From Roseomonas fluvialis (GTDB taxonomy: Bacteria; Pseudomonadota; Alphaproteobacteria; Acetobacterales; Acetobacteraceae), in NCBI RefSeq assembly GCF_022846615.1, contig NZ_AP025637.1:4365001-4429000 (forward strand): a stretch of DNA of 64,000 nucleotides, given 5' to 3'. The first letter of the stretch is position 1; each line of letters opens with the position of its first letter. The position numbers and the translations under genes were made by a program. Below the pieces are notes generated by a model. It saw only the letters and a program-made list of their open reading frames with translations. It ran no database searches and was not told the origin of the DNA. Of the stretch, positions 9,581-16,873 are shown piece by piece.

Positions 9581-10437
9581 GCCCGCGCGCCCGCGGCGAG
9601 CGGCTGCGCCAGTTCGTCGAGCCGCGCCTTCAGCGCCATACGGTCGAGGGTGCCGAAGGGCAGGCTGGTGAAGATGGACAGGCGGCGGTGCAGGGCCGCG
9701 TAGAGCTCGTTCAGCAGGCTCGCGCGCTCGGTGGCACCGCCGGTGAACTTCGCGGGATCTGGCAGCGGCCAGGCGGCGGTGACGTGGGTGCCTTCGAAAT
9801 CGGGGCAGGCCTGCAGGTTCAGCGTGTCGCACAGGGCGATGACGAAATCCATGCGCGGCGCATCGGGGCCGGTGAACACGTCCCAGGACTTGGATTGCAG
9901 CGCGGAGACGTCGTGACCGAGCCCCCGCAGCTGGCCCAGCACCTCGGGCAGCGGGCCTGTCGGCATTGGGTCGGACCCGGCCGAGAAGGCCCGGAAGCGG
10001 CCGCGCCCGATGTCGTTGAGAATGGCCTCGCCCATGATCGAACGGGCCGAATTGCGCGTGCAGAGAAACAGCACGTTGAAGGGTGCCGGTGTCATCCGGG
10101 CGAACTCCCTGGAGGGTTGGAACAGGCGGTGAAGGTCACCGCAGCGCGACGGGTCGCCGTCGCAGCAGGCATCGGCCAGGAAGGCGAGCAGCGCGCGCAG
10201 GCGGTCGACCTGCGCGGCGTAGATCAGGCTGCGCCCCTGCCGGGTGGCAGCGATCAGGCCAGCCTGGTCGAGCGCACGCAGGTGGAAGGACAGCGTCGAG
10301 GGCGGCACGCCGAGCCGCGAGGCGACGTCACCCGCTGCAAGCCCGCTGGGCCCGGCGGCAAGCAGGATGCGCAGCAGGTCGAGGCGCGTTTCCTGGCCGA
10401 GGGCGGCGAAGGCGAAGGCGGCGGCAGCGGATTCCAT
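9577..10437 (-). CDS. ArsR-ArsC fusion: arsenic-responsive repressor joined to LMW-PTP arsenate-reductase-like domain
   Basis: A 286-residue two-domain protein. Residues 1-110 form an ArsR/SmtB winged helix, with the recognition helix in [17 protein letters not shown] cysteine trio C91-C92 and C99 sits at the end of this domain, similar in placement to the As(III) site described for Acidithiobacillus ArsR. Residues 118-286 form a low-molecular-weight phosphatase/ArsC domain with the P-loop CTRNSARS (C126 to R132) and downstream cysteines in CDTLNLQAC that could act in thiol relay. The gene starts 3 bp from an ArsR-like dyad, so autorepression is likely. It heads the arsRC-gapdh-arsJ unit. Such fusions are known in other bacteria; whether the ArsC half reduces arsenate here is untested. 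Confidence 0.9.
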   Translation of the reverse strand: MESAAAAFAFAALGQETRLDLLRILLAAGPSGLAAGDVASRLGVPPSTLSFHLRALDQAGLIAATRQGRSLIYAAQVDRLRALLAFLADACCDGDPSRCGDLHRLFQPSREFARMTPAPFNVLFLCTRNSARSIMGEAILNDIGRGRFRAFSAGSDPMPTGPLPEVLGQLRGLGHDVSALQSKSWDVFTGPDAPRMDFVIALCDTLNLQACPDFEGTHVTAAWPLPDPAKFTGGATERASLLNELYAALHRRLSIFTSLPFGTLDRMALKARLDELAQPLAAGARA

Positions 10438-10439
10438 GT

Positions 10440-10455
10440 TTCGACGATAATCGAA
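10440..10455. promoter_or_regulatory. Candidate ArsR operator (TTCGA-N6-TCGAA dyad)
   Basis: The dyad TTCGACGATAATCGAA has 5-bp arms matching the TTCAA-N6-TTGAA style of ArsR/SmtB boxes. It lies directly upstream of the ATG (10437) of the arsR-arsC fusion, within the 111-bp gap after the preceding gene. Arsenic binding would be expected to release the repressor and express the three-gene unit. Confidence 0.55.
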
Positions 10456-10548
10456 TCATGAGATCGGGCCAGTGAAGCTTCGATGACAGGCCAGCACGGG
10501 TCTGGCCCGCGCGTTCGGCTGAGCAAGCGAAGTGCGGCGCGCCGCCGA

Positions 10549-12108
10549 TTAGCCGAGGGCGGCGATCACCTCATCCGTGGTGGTGACCAGGGCCACGTTG
10601 CGCATGGCGTAGTCGATCGACGCACGGTGCCAGTCGGCGTTCATGGTCGAACAGCCATCCTCCGGGATCACCATGACGTAGCCCTTGTCGGCACCGGTGC
10701 GCGCGGTGTGTTCGATGCTCATGTTCGTCCAGGCGCCGGTCTCGATGATGATGGACCGCCCCTCGGCCTTCAGGATGCGTTCGAGCGACGTGCCTTCCCA
10801 GGCGCTCATGCGTGCCTTGCGGACCACGTGGTCGCCGGGCTGGGCTTCGAGCCCCGGCACCGGCTCAGCGCCCCACGTGCCCTCGATCATCGCGTTGGCA
10901 TCCACGCAGCCTTCGAACAGCGGGGCGTTCAGCGTCATGTCGCGCGCATCGGCGCGGCGGAGGAACCAGACATGGATGACCGGCACGCCGAGCGCGCGGC
11001 AGCGCGCCGCCAGCCGCGCGATGTTCGGGATGGCGTTCTGCTGCCGGCAATGGTCCGGGCTGCCGGAGGGAGCAAAGGCGCCGCCATCCATCACCACGTC
11101 GTTCTGCATGTCCTGGATGATCAACGCGCAGCGCGACGCGTCGAGGCGCAGCGGATCGCCCTCGTTGGCCGGTGCGTTGCGCGCGGCCGGCGGTGCGCGC
11201 ATGAAGGGCTCGTTGCGCGGGCCGACCTTGACCGGTACCGCGTAGACCGAGGTGCTGGCGCAGACGTACAGGGTACGCCAATCCGCACCACCCCAGTGCA
11301 GGTTCGCCGGCGGCTCCGGGATCGACACCTTGCCGAGCAGCCGCCCATCCGGCGCAAACACCCAGACGCCGCCAGGCCCGGTGCACCAGACATTCCCCTC
11401 GGCATCGCACTTCATGCCATCCGGCAGGCCCGGCAGCAGCGCGTCGCGAATGCCGGAGGCGAAGATGCGCCCGTTGGTCAGCGCACCATCGGCGGCGACC
11501 TGATAGACGCGGATATTCGCCTGCTCGGTGTCGTTCACGTACATCAGGCGTTCGTCGGGCGAGAAGCACAGGCCGTTGGGCTGGCTGTGCGTGTAGCGCT
11601 CGACGACCAGTTGCGGCTCCTCGCCCGGCCGCGCATGTGGGCGGATGCGGAACACGCCCTGCCAGCCGAGCTGGCGCGGCCGCTCCACGCCGTAATGCGG
11701 CATGCGCCCATACCACGGATCGGTGAAGTAGATCGCGCCGTCCGCGGCGACGCAGACATCATTGGGCGAATTCAATTCGCGGCCCTGGTAGTGCGAGGCG
11801 AGCACCTCGCGCGTGCCGTCCGGGCGGATGCGCACCAGGGAGGAGGTCGCGTGCTCGCAGGCGATCAGGTTGAGGTCGGCGTCATAGGTGAGGCCGTTGG
11901 CCTTGTTGGACGGGCGCGCCACCTCGCGCACGCCGGCGCGGTCGAGGCGACGGCGCACATCGGCCGGCATGTCGGAGAATAACAGGTAGTGGTCCGTTGG
12001 GTGCCAGATCGGCCCCTCTGTGAAGGTGAAGCCGCTGCCGGCCTGGTGCACCGGCGCGTGCTCGTCCACCAGGCGGCGGAAGGCGGGGTCGAGGGCTGTA
12101 TGGGCCAT
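10549..12108 (-). CDS. Fusion of SMP-30/gluconolactonase and isochorismatase-like hydrolase
   Basis: A 519-residue two-enzyme fusion. Residues about 15-300 are an SMP-30/gluconolactonase beta-propeller with candidate metal ligands E31 (TEGPIW), N116 (SPND) and D230 (LPDG). Residues about 325-519 are an isochorismatase-like cysteine-hydrolase fold with D333 (IQDMQND) and K431 (VVRKARMSAWEG). The usual nucleophilic Cys of the TNxCxExTxR motif is Ser here (S464 in TNMSIEHTAR). So the second half should be either a non-Cys isochorismatase-type enzyme or altered. The fusion would open a lactone and then act on the product, if both halves are active. It is the last gene of the long leftward unit, 13 bp after the MBL-fold gene. 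The ATG at 12108 was chosen; upstream residues are low-complexity. Confidence 0.88.
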   Translation of the reverse strand: MAHTALDPAFRRLVDEHAPVHQAGSGFTFTEGPIWHPTDHYLLFSDMPADVRRRLDRAGVREVARPSNKANGLTYDADLNLIACEHATSSLVRIRPDGTREVLASHYQGRELNSPNDVCVAADGAIYFTDPWYGRMPHYGVERPRQLGWQGVFRIRPHARPGEEPQLVVERYTHSQPNGLCFSPDERLMYVNDTEQANIRVYQVAADGALTNGRIFASGIRDALLPGLPDGMKCDAEGNVWCTGPGGVWVFAPDGRLLGKVSIPEPPANLHWGGADWRTLYVCASTSVYAVPVKVGPRNEPFMRAPPAARNAPANEGDPLRLDASRCALIIQDMQNDVVMDGGAFAPSGSPDHCRQQNAIPNIARLAARCRALGVPVIHVWFLRRADARDMTLNAPLFEGCVDANAMIEGTWGAEPVPGLEAQPGDHVVRKARMSAWEGTSLERILKAEGRSIIIETGAWTNMSIEHTARTGADKGYVMVIPEDGCSTMNADWHRASIDYAMRNVALVTTTDEVIAALG

Positions 12109-12121
12109 GGCGCCGGCGCTC

Positions 12122-12970
12122 TCAGGCCGGGAACCAGTCGCGGCGCGGCACGGTCTGGGTGATGGGCCCCGGCACCTGCATGTCGAGCCGCCCGACCACC
12201 TGCCCGCCTTCGATCTTGGCGGGCTTGTCGTGCACCGGCAGCAGGAACTTCGACGTGGCAAGCAGCTTCTTGATCGCCGCCTTCTCCCCGCGCTTCGATC
12301 CGGCGTGGTTGCCCGTGACCTGGGGTTCGTGCGCGTTCACCTGGTACAGCGGTTCGACGATCTGGTCGTTGAAGTCGTAGATCACGTCGCCGCAGAGCGT
12401 GGCGCGGCCCTCGGCGGTCTCGACATGCACGTTCATCGAGCCTTCGGTATGTGCGTTCGCGGCGTCCAGCACGACGCCCGGCATGATCTCGATCGGGCCG
12501 GTGATCTCGAGGTCCTCGAAGCGCAGTGCGTGGCGGGTGTGCAGGCGTTCGACCAGGTGCTGGATATCGGGCTTGGGGTATTGCGGGTGCATCAGGCCCG
12601 AGACCGAGTGCTCCATCTCCCGGCGGTTGATCACCACCGTTGTGTTCATCGGGAAGTGGTCGTCCTTGCCGGCATGGTCGATGTGCAGGTGGGTGTGCAG
12701 GACGTAGCGCACATCGCCGACCTTCACGTTGTGGCGGGCGAGTTGGCGTTCGATCATGTTCTCGTGGAATTGCAGGCCGCGCATGCCCAGCGTCTCCATG
12801 ATGGCGTTGTCGCGGTAGCCGGTGTCGACCACCACCGGATAGCGCCCACCCAGGATCAGGAAGCCGTAGACCGGCACGCGGCGTACCCGGCCGCAGTCGC
12901 GCGCGAGCACGAGGAAGCTCGATTCCAGCTCGATATCGCCATAGTCGAGCAGCTTGATCTCCAGGGCCAT
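12122..12970 (-). CDS. MBL-fold metallo-hydrolase, lactonase-like (AttM/AiiA type)
   Basis: A 282-residue zinc hydrolase of the metallo-beta-lactamase fold. The metal motif HTHLHIDHAG (H94, H96, D98, H99) is intact, with later ligands in NAHTEGSMNV and a C-terminal LPVHDK. N-terminal blocks (VYGFLILGGRYPVVVDTGY) resemble N-acyl-homoserine-lactone lactonases and related lactone hydrolases. It lies 11 bp after an amidohydrolase and 13 bp before an SMP-30 fusion, so two lactonase-type folds sit side by side. A catabolic lactone or ester hydrolase is more likely than quorum quenching in this context. Substrate is inference. Confidence 0.87.
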   Translation of the reverse strand: MALEIKLLDYGDIELESSFLVLARDCGRVRRVPVYGFLILGGRYPVVVDTGYRDNAIMETLGMRGLQFHENMIERQLARHNVKVGDVRYVLHTHLHIDHAGKDDHFPMNTTVVINRREMEHSVSGLMHPQYPKPDIQHLVERLHTRHALRFEDLEITGPIEIMPGVVLDAANAHTEGSMNVHVETAEGRATLCGDVIYDFNDQIVEPLYQVNAHEPQVTGNHAGSKRGEKAAIKKLLATSKFLLPVHDKPAKIEGGQVVGRLDMQVPGPITQTVPRRDWFPA

Positions 12971-12981
12971 GACGTCGCTCC

Positions 12982-13863
12982 CTACAGCCGGTAGACCCGG
13001 CGTGCCGTGTTGAAGAAGATCGCTTCCTGATCGGCGGCGCTGAGGCCACCAGCGCCGCGACGATGCGCGTCGAGCAGCGCGCCGTAGCCGGTCCAGAGCC
13101 TCTCGATCGGGAAGTTGGAACCCCAGAGGCAGCGATTGGCGCCGAACAGTGCGACCGTCTCGCCGATGAGCCAGCCGATGTGGTCGGCGTCGTTGCGATG
13201 GATGAAGGTCCCGAAGCCGGAGAGCTTCGTCACCACGTTGGGCTGCGCGGCCAGTCGCGCCATGCCCGTGCGCCAGGCGTCGCGGCCGGCGGGCGAGAGG
13301 TCCTCCAGCATGCCGGCATGCTGCAGCACGAAGGTCACCCGCGGGCAGGATGCTGCAAGGTCCGCCGCGCCCGCCATTTGCCCGGCGAAGACCTGCAGGT
13401 CGAAGACCAGGCCGTAATCGGCCAGCCGCGCCACGTTGCGCCGCAGCGCGGGATCGGCGCAGAGATCCGGGCGCGAGGCAAAGCGGTATTGCTCGTTCGC
13501 ATGCCAATGGAGTTGCTGGCGGATGCCGCGCAGGCGCGGAAAGCGGGTCAGGCGATCGATCGCGGGGCGCGCATCCGAGACCGTCATGTCGGCATAGGCG
13601 ACAAGGCCATGTGGCCAGCCGGTCTCCAGCGCGACCGTCTCGATCCAGGCGGCCTCCTCGACGGCGCGATCCACCGGCCAGTTGGCCTGTACGTAGACCG
13701 ACTTCTCGACACCCGAACCCGCCAGGTCGGCCAGATATTCGGCCATCGGATAGTCGCGGCGGATCGGCTCGTAGGGACCGAAGATGCGTGGCTGCACCGG
13801 CCCCGACAGCCAGGGCAGGTCGGCTTGGCGCCAGATGTGGAAGTGGCTGTCGATCACCCTCAT
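12982..13863 (-). CDS. Amidohydrolase (COG3618-type, TIM-barrel metal hydrolase)
   Basis: A 293-residue amidohydrolase-2 family protein. The N-terminal metal motif is DSHFHIW. Further family landmarks are the GIRQQLHWHANEQYRF strand-loop, the VLQHAGM histidine and the WGSNFPIE aspartate-region equivalent near the C-terminus. COG3618 members include lactonases such as fuconolactonase and 2-pyrone-4,6-dicarboxylate lactonase, which fits the two lactonase-type neighbours. Its start overlaps the stop of the VWA gene as ATGA. Cytoplasmic, no signal peptide. The exact substrate is unknown. Confidence 0.88.
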   Translation of the reverse strand: MRVIDSHFHIWRQADLPWLSGPVQPRIFGPYEPIRRDYPMAEYLADLAGSGVEKSVYVQANWPVDRAVEEAAWIETVALETGWPHGLVAYADMTVSDARPAIDRLTRFPRLRGIRQQLHWHANEQYRFASRPDLCADPALRRNVARLADYGLVFDLQVFAGQMAGAADLAASCPRVTFVLQHAGMLEDLSPAGRDAWRTGMARLAAQPNVVTKLSGFGTFIHRNDADHIGWLIGETVALFGANRCLWGSNFPIERLWTGYGALLDAHRRGAGGLSAADQEAIFFNTARRVYRL

Positions 13864-14969
13864 CGGAAGGCCCCGGCGCGGCGCAGCGCGTGATCACCAA
13901 CCAGCGACGCGGCCATGGCCGCGAGGTCGTGGCCGGCGTCGAGGTGGTCGATCAGCGGCAGGATGGCGCGCATCGCCCCAGTCTCGGGGCGATAGGACGC
14001 ATCGGAGGCGAGCGGGCTGAGCCAGACGATCCGCCAGGCGAGCGCGCGCAGGCGCCTCATGGCGTCCACCAGCGCCTCCGGCCCGCCGCGTTCGAGGCCG
14101 TCCGACACCACGATCACCAGCGCGCCGCGCGCGAAGGATGCAAAGCGCGGGACGGCGAGGAACACCGACAGCGCCTCGCCCAGCCGCGTGCCACCATCCC
14201 AGTCCGCCACCAGGCCGGAGGCGAGTGCGAGCGCCTGGTCGCGGTCGCGCCGGCGCAGCGCGCGCGTCACGCGCGTCAGCCGCGTGCCGAGGGTGAAGGC
14301 CTCGGCGCGCTCGGCAGTCCGGACCATGGCATGCGCGATGCCGAGCGCGGCCGCCGTACCGCCCTTCATGCTGCCCGAAATGTCGAGCAGCACCAGCACG
14401 CGGCGCTGGCGCGACCGGCGCCGGCGGGTCGGCAGGACCAGGATCTCGCCATCGCGCCGCGCCATGTCGCGAAAGGCGCGGCGTGGGTCGGCGAGGCCAC
14501 CGCCCGTCGCCTCGAAGCGTCGTGACCGCCGGCGCGGCAGCGTGCGCGGCAGCGCGCGGGCGAAGGCGGCGAGCAGCGCGGCGTCGTCGGCCGGCGCGAA
14601 GGCGCGGGCGAACAGGCGCTCACGCTGGGTCGCGTCGCTGCCGGAGGGATCTTCTTCCTCCGGCGGCAGCAACTCCTCCATCTCGCCGGCATCGAAGGCC
14701 TGCGGTGCTTCCTCGCTGGTTGCCTCGCCAGGGGCGAGGACGGCGCGGCCGAGGAAGATCATGTCGAAGATGTCGTCGAAGTCCTGCCGCCGCTCGGGGC
14801 CTGGGCCGAACACGGCATGCGCCGCGCGGCGGACGTCCTGGATGGATCGCGGGCCGAGCAACCCGACCGCGGCAAGGAAGTCCTCGGTCTGCGCCGGGGC
14901 TGCCCGGAAGCCCTCTGCCCGCAGCGCGCGTGGGAAGGCGAGGAAGGGATCGAGCGCGCGCGGCGTCAT
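13860..14969 (-). CDS. VWA-domain protein, CoxE-like
   Basis: A 369-residue protein of the CoxE/DUF1989-neighbouring VWA type. The first 180 residues are helical with an acidic patch (LLPPEEEDPSGSD). The C-terminal half is a von Willebrand A domain with the MIDAS motif DISGS in VLLDISGSM and a later WDGGTRLG and VVSDGLERGG. Such proteins pair with MoxR-type AAA ATPases as metal-centre chaperones; in CO dehydrogenase clusters CoxD and CoxE install the Cu/S ligand at the active site. Its ATG overlaps the MoxR stop as ATGA. It follows a xanthine-dehydrogenase-family enzyme, so maturation of that enzyme is the natural role, by inference. Confidence 0.88.
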   Translation of the reverse strand: MTPRALDPFLAFPRALRAEGFRAAPAQTEDFLAAVGLLGPRSIQDVRRAAHAVFGPGPERRQDFDDIFDMIFLGRAVLAPGEATSEEAPQAFDAGEMEELLPPEEEDPSGSDATQRERLFARAFAPADDAALLAAFARALPRTLPRRRSRRFEATGGGLADPRRAFRDMARRDGEILVLPTRRRRSRQRRVLVLLDISGSMKGGTAAALGIAHAMVRTAERAEAFTLGTRLTRVTRALRRRDRDQALALASGLVADWDGGTRLGEALSVFLAVPRFASFARGALVIVVSDGLERGGPEALVDAMRRLRALAWRIVWLSPLASDASYRPETGAMRAILPLIDHLDAGHDLAAMAASLVGDHALRRAGAFR

Positions 14970-15844
14970 GCCGCCCCCTGCAGGATGCGATCGAGCCGCG
15001 GCGCAACGAAGGCCAGGTCGTCCTGGTCCTTCAGCGCGACGCCGATGGCGCGCGCGAAGGCGGTGGGCCAGGGCGCGCCTTGTGCGTTGAGCAGCGTGGC
15101 GGCCTCCGCCCATTCCACCGTCTCGGCCACGCCGGGCGGCTTCGCCAGCGGCTCCGCGCGTAGCTTCCCCACCGCGGCGACGACCCGATGCGCCGTGTCG
15201 CGCGCGACGGAGGAGGCGCGCATCATCACGATCTGCGCTTCGAGCTGTGGGTCCGGGTAGCCGATCCAGTGATAGACGCAGCGCCGTCGCAGCGCTTCGT
15301 GCAATTCACGCGTGCGGTTGGACGTCAGCACCACGACGGGCGGCTCGGATGCACGTATGGTGCCGCGTTCGGGGATCGACAGGCTGAAGTCGGACAGGAA
15401 TTCCAGCAGGAACGCTTCGAACTCATGGTCGGAGCGGTCGATCTCGTCGATCAGCAGAAGCCTTTCGCGCGGGCGCTGCAGCGCGAGCAACATCGGCCGC
15501 GCGATCAGGAAGTCGTCGCCGTAGAGGTTGACGTAGGCATCGCCCGCCTGGCGGATGGCGAGCATCTGGCGCGGGAAGTTCCACTCGTACATCGCCGCGG
15601 AGGCATCGAGGCCCTCATAGGCCTGCAGGCGCACCATCTCGCGCCCCAGCACCGCGGAGAGCGCCTTCGCGGCCTCGGTCTTGCCCACGCCCGGCGCGCC
15701 TTCCAGCAGCAGCGGCTTGCCGAGTGCGAGCGCGAGATAGGCCGCGGTGGAGAGTCCCTCATCGGCGATGTACTGCGCGGCACGCATCGCCTCGGCGAGC
15801 GCCTCCGGGCTGTCGATGCCGGCGATGGAGCGCCTGACCGGCAT
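14966..15844 (-). CDS. MoxR-family AAA+ ATPase, CoxD-like
   Basis: A 292-residue AAA+ ATPase. Walker A is GAPGVGKTE (about residues 49-57), Walker B is LLLIDEIDRSD, and sensor 1 is VVLTSNRTREL. A C-terminal lid follows. It has the YEWNFPRQML and IPERGTI segments typical of CoxD/MoxR chaperones. It starts 3 bp after the second molybdopterin-subunit gene and overlaps the VWA gene. The pair probably remodels the molybdenum enzyme during cofactor insertion, as known for CO dehydrogenase. No membrane segments. Confidence 0.92.
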   Translation of the reverse strand: MPVRRSIAGIDSPEALAEAMRAAQYIADEGLSTAAYLALALGKPLLLEGAPGVGKTEAAKALSAVLGREMVRLQAYEGLDASAAMYEWNFPRQMLAIRQAGDAYVNLYGDDFLIARPMLLALQRPRERLLLIDEIDRSDHEFEAFLLEFLSDFSLSIPERGTIRASEPPVVVLTSNRTRELHEALRRRCVYHWIGYPDPQLEAQIVMMRASSVARDTAHRVVAAVGKLRAEPLAKPPGVAETVEWAEAATLLNAQGAPWPTAFARAIGVALKDQDDLAFVAPRLDRILQGAA

Positions 15845-15847
15845 GCG

Positions 15848-16870
15848 TCAGAGCCGCTTCTTCGGCCGCGCGCCGCCCTGGGCCTTCAGGCCGCGCAGCA
15901 CCTTCTCGGGCGTGGCGGGCAGTTCGTCGATGCGCACGCCGACGGCGTCGTAGATGGCGTTCACCACCGCCGGCAGGACGGGGTTCGCGCACATCTCGCC
16001 CGGTCCCTTGCCGCCATAGGGGCCGTCCTCGGCCGGGCGTTCCAGGATGCTGATGTGGTGCGGCGCGAGGTCGCCGGGGCCTGGCATGAGGTAAGTGTTG
16101 AAGTCCACCGGGCCGTGATCGCGCAGCGGGTAGTAGGGTTCGGTCGTCTCCCAGGCGGCGTGGCTCATGCCCATCCAGGCACCGCCGCGAAGCTGCTGTT
16201 CCACCAGGCGCGGGTTGAGTGCGCGACCGACCTCATAGGCGGATTTCATATCGGTGACGGTGACCTCGCCGGTCTCGTCATCCACCTCCACCTCCACCAG
16301 CATGGCGGCGTGGGCGAAGGTGCTGACTGGGGTCATCTCGCCGGTGTCGGGATCGACGTCACTCAGCGGGATCAGGAAGATGCCGCGCCCGGCGATCGTG
16401 CGGCCCTGCTTGAACTGCGCGGCCTGCGACGCCGCCATGGTGGTGATGGAGCGCCCCGGCGCGCCGCGCACATGGATGTTGCCGCGCCCGTCGGTGACCA
16501 GGTCCGCCGCGTCGACTTCCAGTTCTTCCGCTGCGGCCTCCAGCATGACCGATCGCGCCTCGCGTGCCGCCATGATGACCGCATTGCCCATGCGATGCGT
16601 GCCGCGGCTGGCGAAGCTGCCCATGTCGTGCGGACCGGTGTCGCTGTCGGCGGTGTCGACATAGACATCCTCGACCGGCACGCCGAGGGTTTCGGCGGCA
16701 ATCTGCCGCGTGACCGACTTCATACCCTGGCCGAGGTCGATGGCGGAGAGCGCCACGGTGAATTTGCCGTCCGGGTTGGAATGGATCAGCGCCTGGCTCG
16801 GATCGCCGCCGAGGTTCATGCCGATCGGGTAGTTGATCGCGGCGAAGCCGCGCCCGCGATGCAGCGCCAT
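15848..16870 (-). CDS. Molybdopterin-binding hydroxylase subunit, C-terminal half (split gene)
   Basis: A 340-residue protein equal to the second half (MoCo-binding domain 2) of xanthine/CO-dehydrogenase-family large subunits. It begins with the GRGFAAINYPIG block that normally lies mid-protein. It then has the DLGQGMKSV pterin-binding motif, the DTGPHDMGSFASRGTH motif and the active-site glutamate E292 in KGPGEMCANP, equivalent to the GVGEPP loop of the family. The preceding gene, ending 3 bp earlier, supplies the first half. The ATG at 16870 begins exactly at the domain, so this looks like a stable two-gene arrangement and not a random frameshift. It must assemble with the N-terminal half, the 2Fe-2S and the FAD subunits. 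Confidence 0.9.
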   Translation of the reverse strand: MALHRGRGFAAINYPIGMNLGGDPSQALIHSNPDGKFTVALSAIDLGQGMKSVTRQIAAETLGVPVEDVYVDTADSDTGPHDMGSFASRGTHRMGNAVIMAAREARSVMLEAAAEELEVDAADLVTDGRGNIHVRGAPGRSITTMAASQAAQFKQGRTIAGRGIFLIPLSDVDPDTGEMTPVSTFAHAAMLVEVEVDDETGEVTVTDMKSAYEVGRALNPRLVEQQLRGGAWMGMSHAAWETTEPYYPLRDHGPVDFNTYLMPGPGDLAPHHISILERPAEDGPYGGKGPGEMCANPVLPAVVNAIYDAVGVRIDELPATPEKVLRGLKAQGGARPKKRL

Positions 16871-16873
16871 GGG

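Noticed and set aside
9571..9832. Upstream extension of the GAPDH frame
   Set aside because: It runs inside the ArsC domain in another frame; the ATG at 9580 begins the exact GAPDH N-terminus.
12122..12970. Quorum-quenching AHL lactonase
   Set aside because: The fold fits, but the gene is embedded in a catabolic unit beside two other lactonase-type enzymes and no quorum-sensing genes are near.
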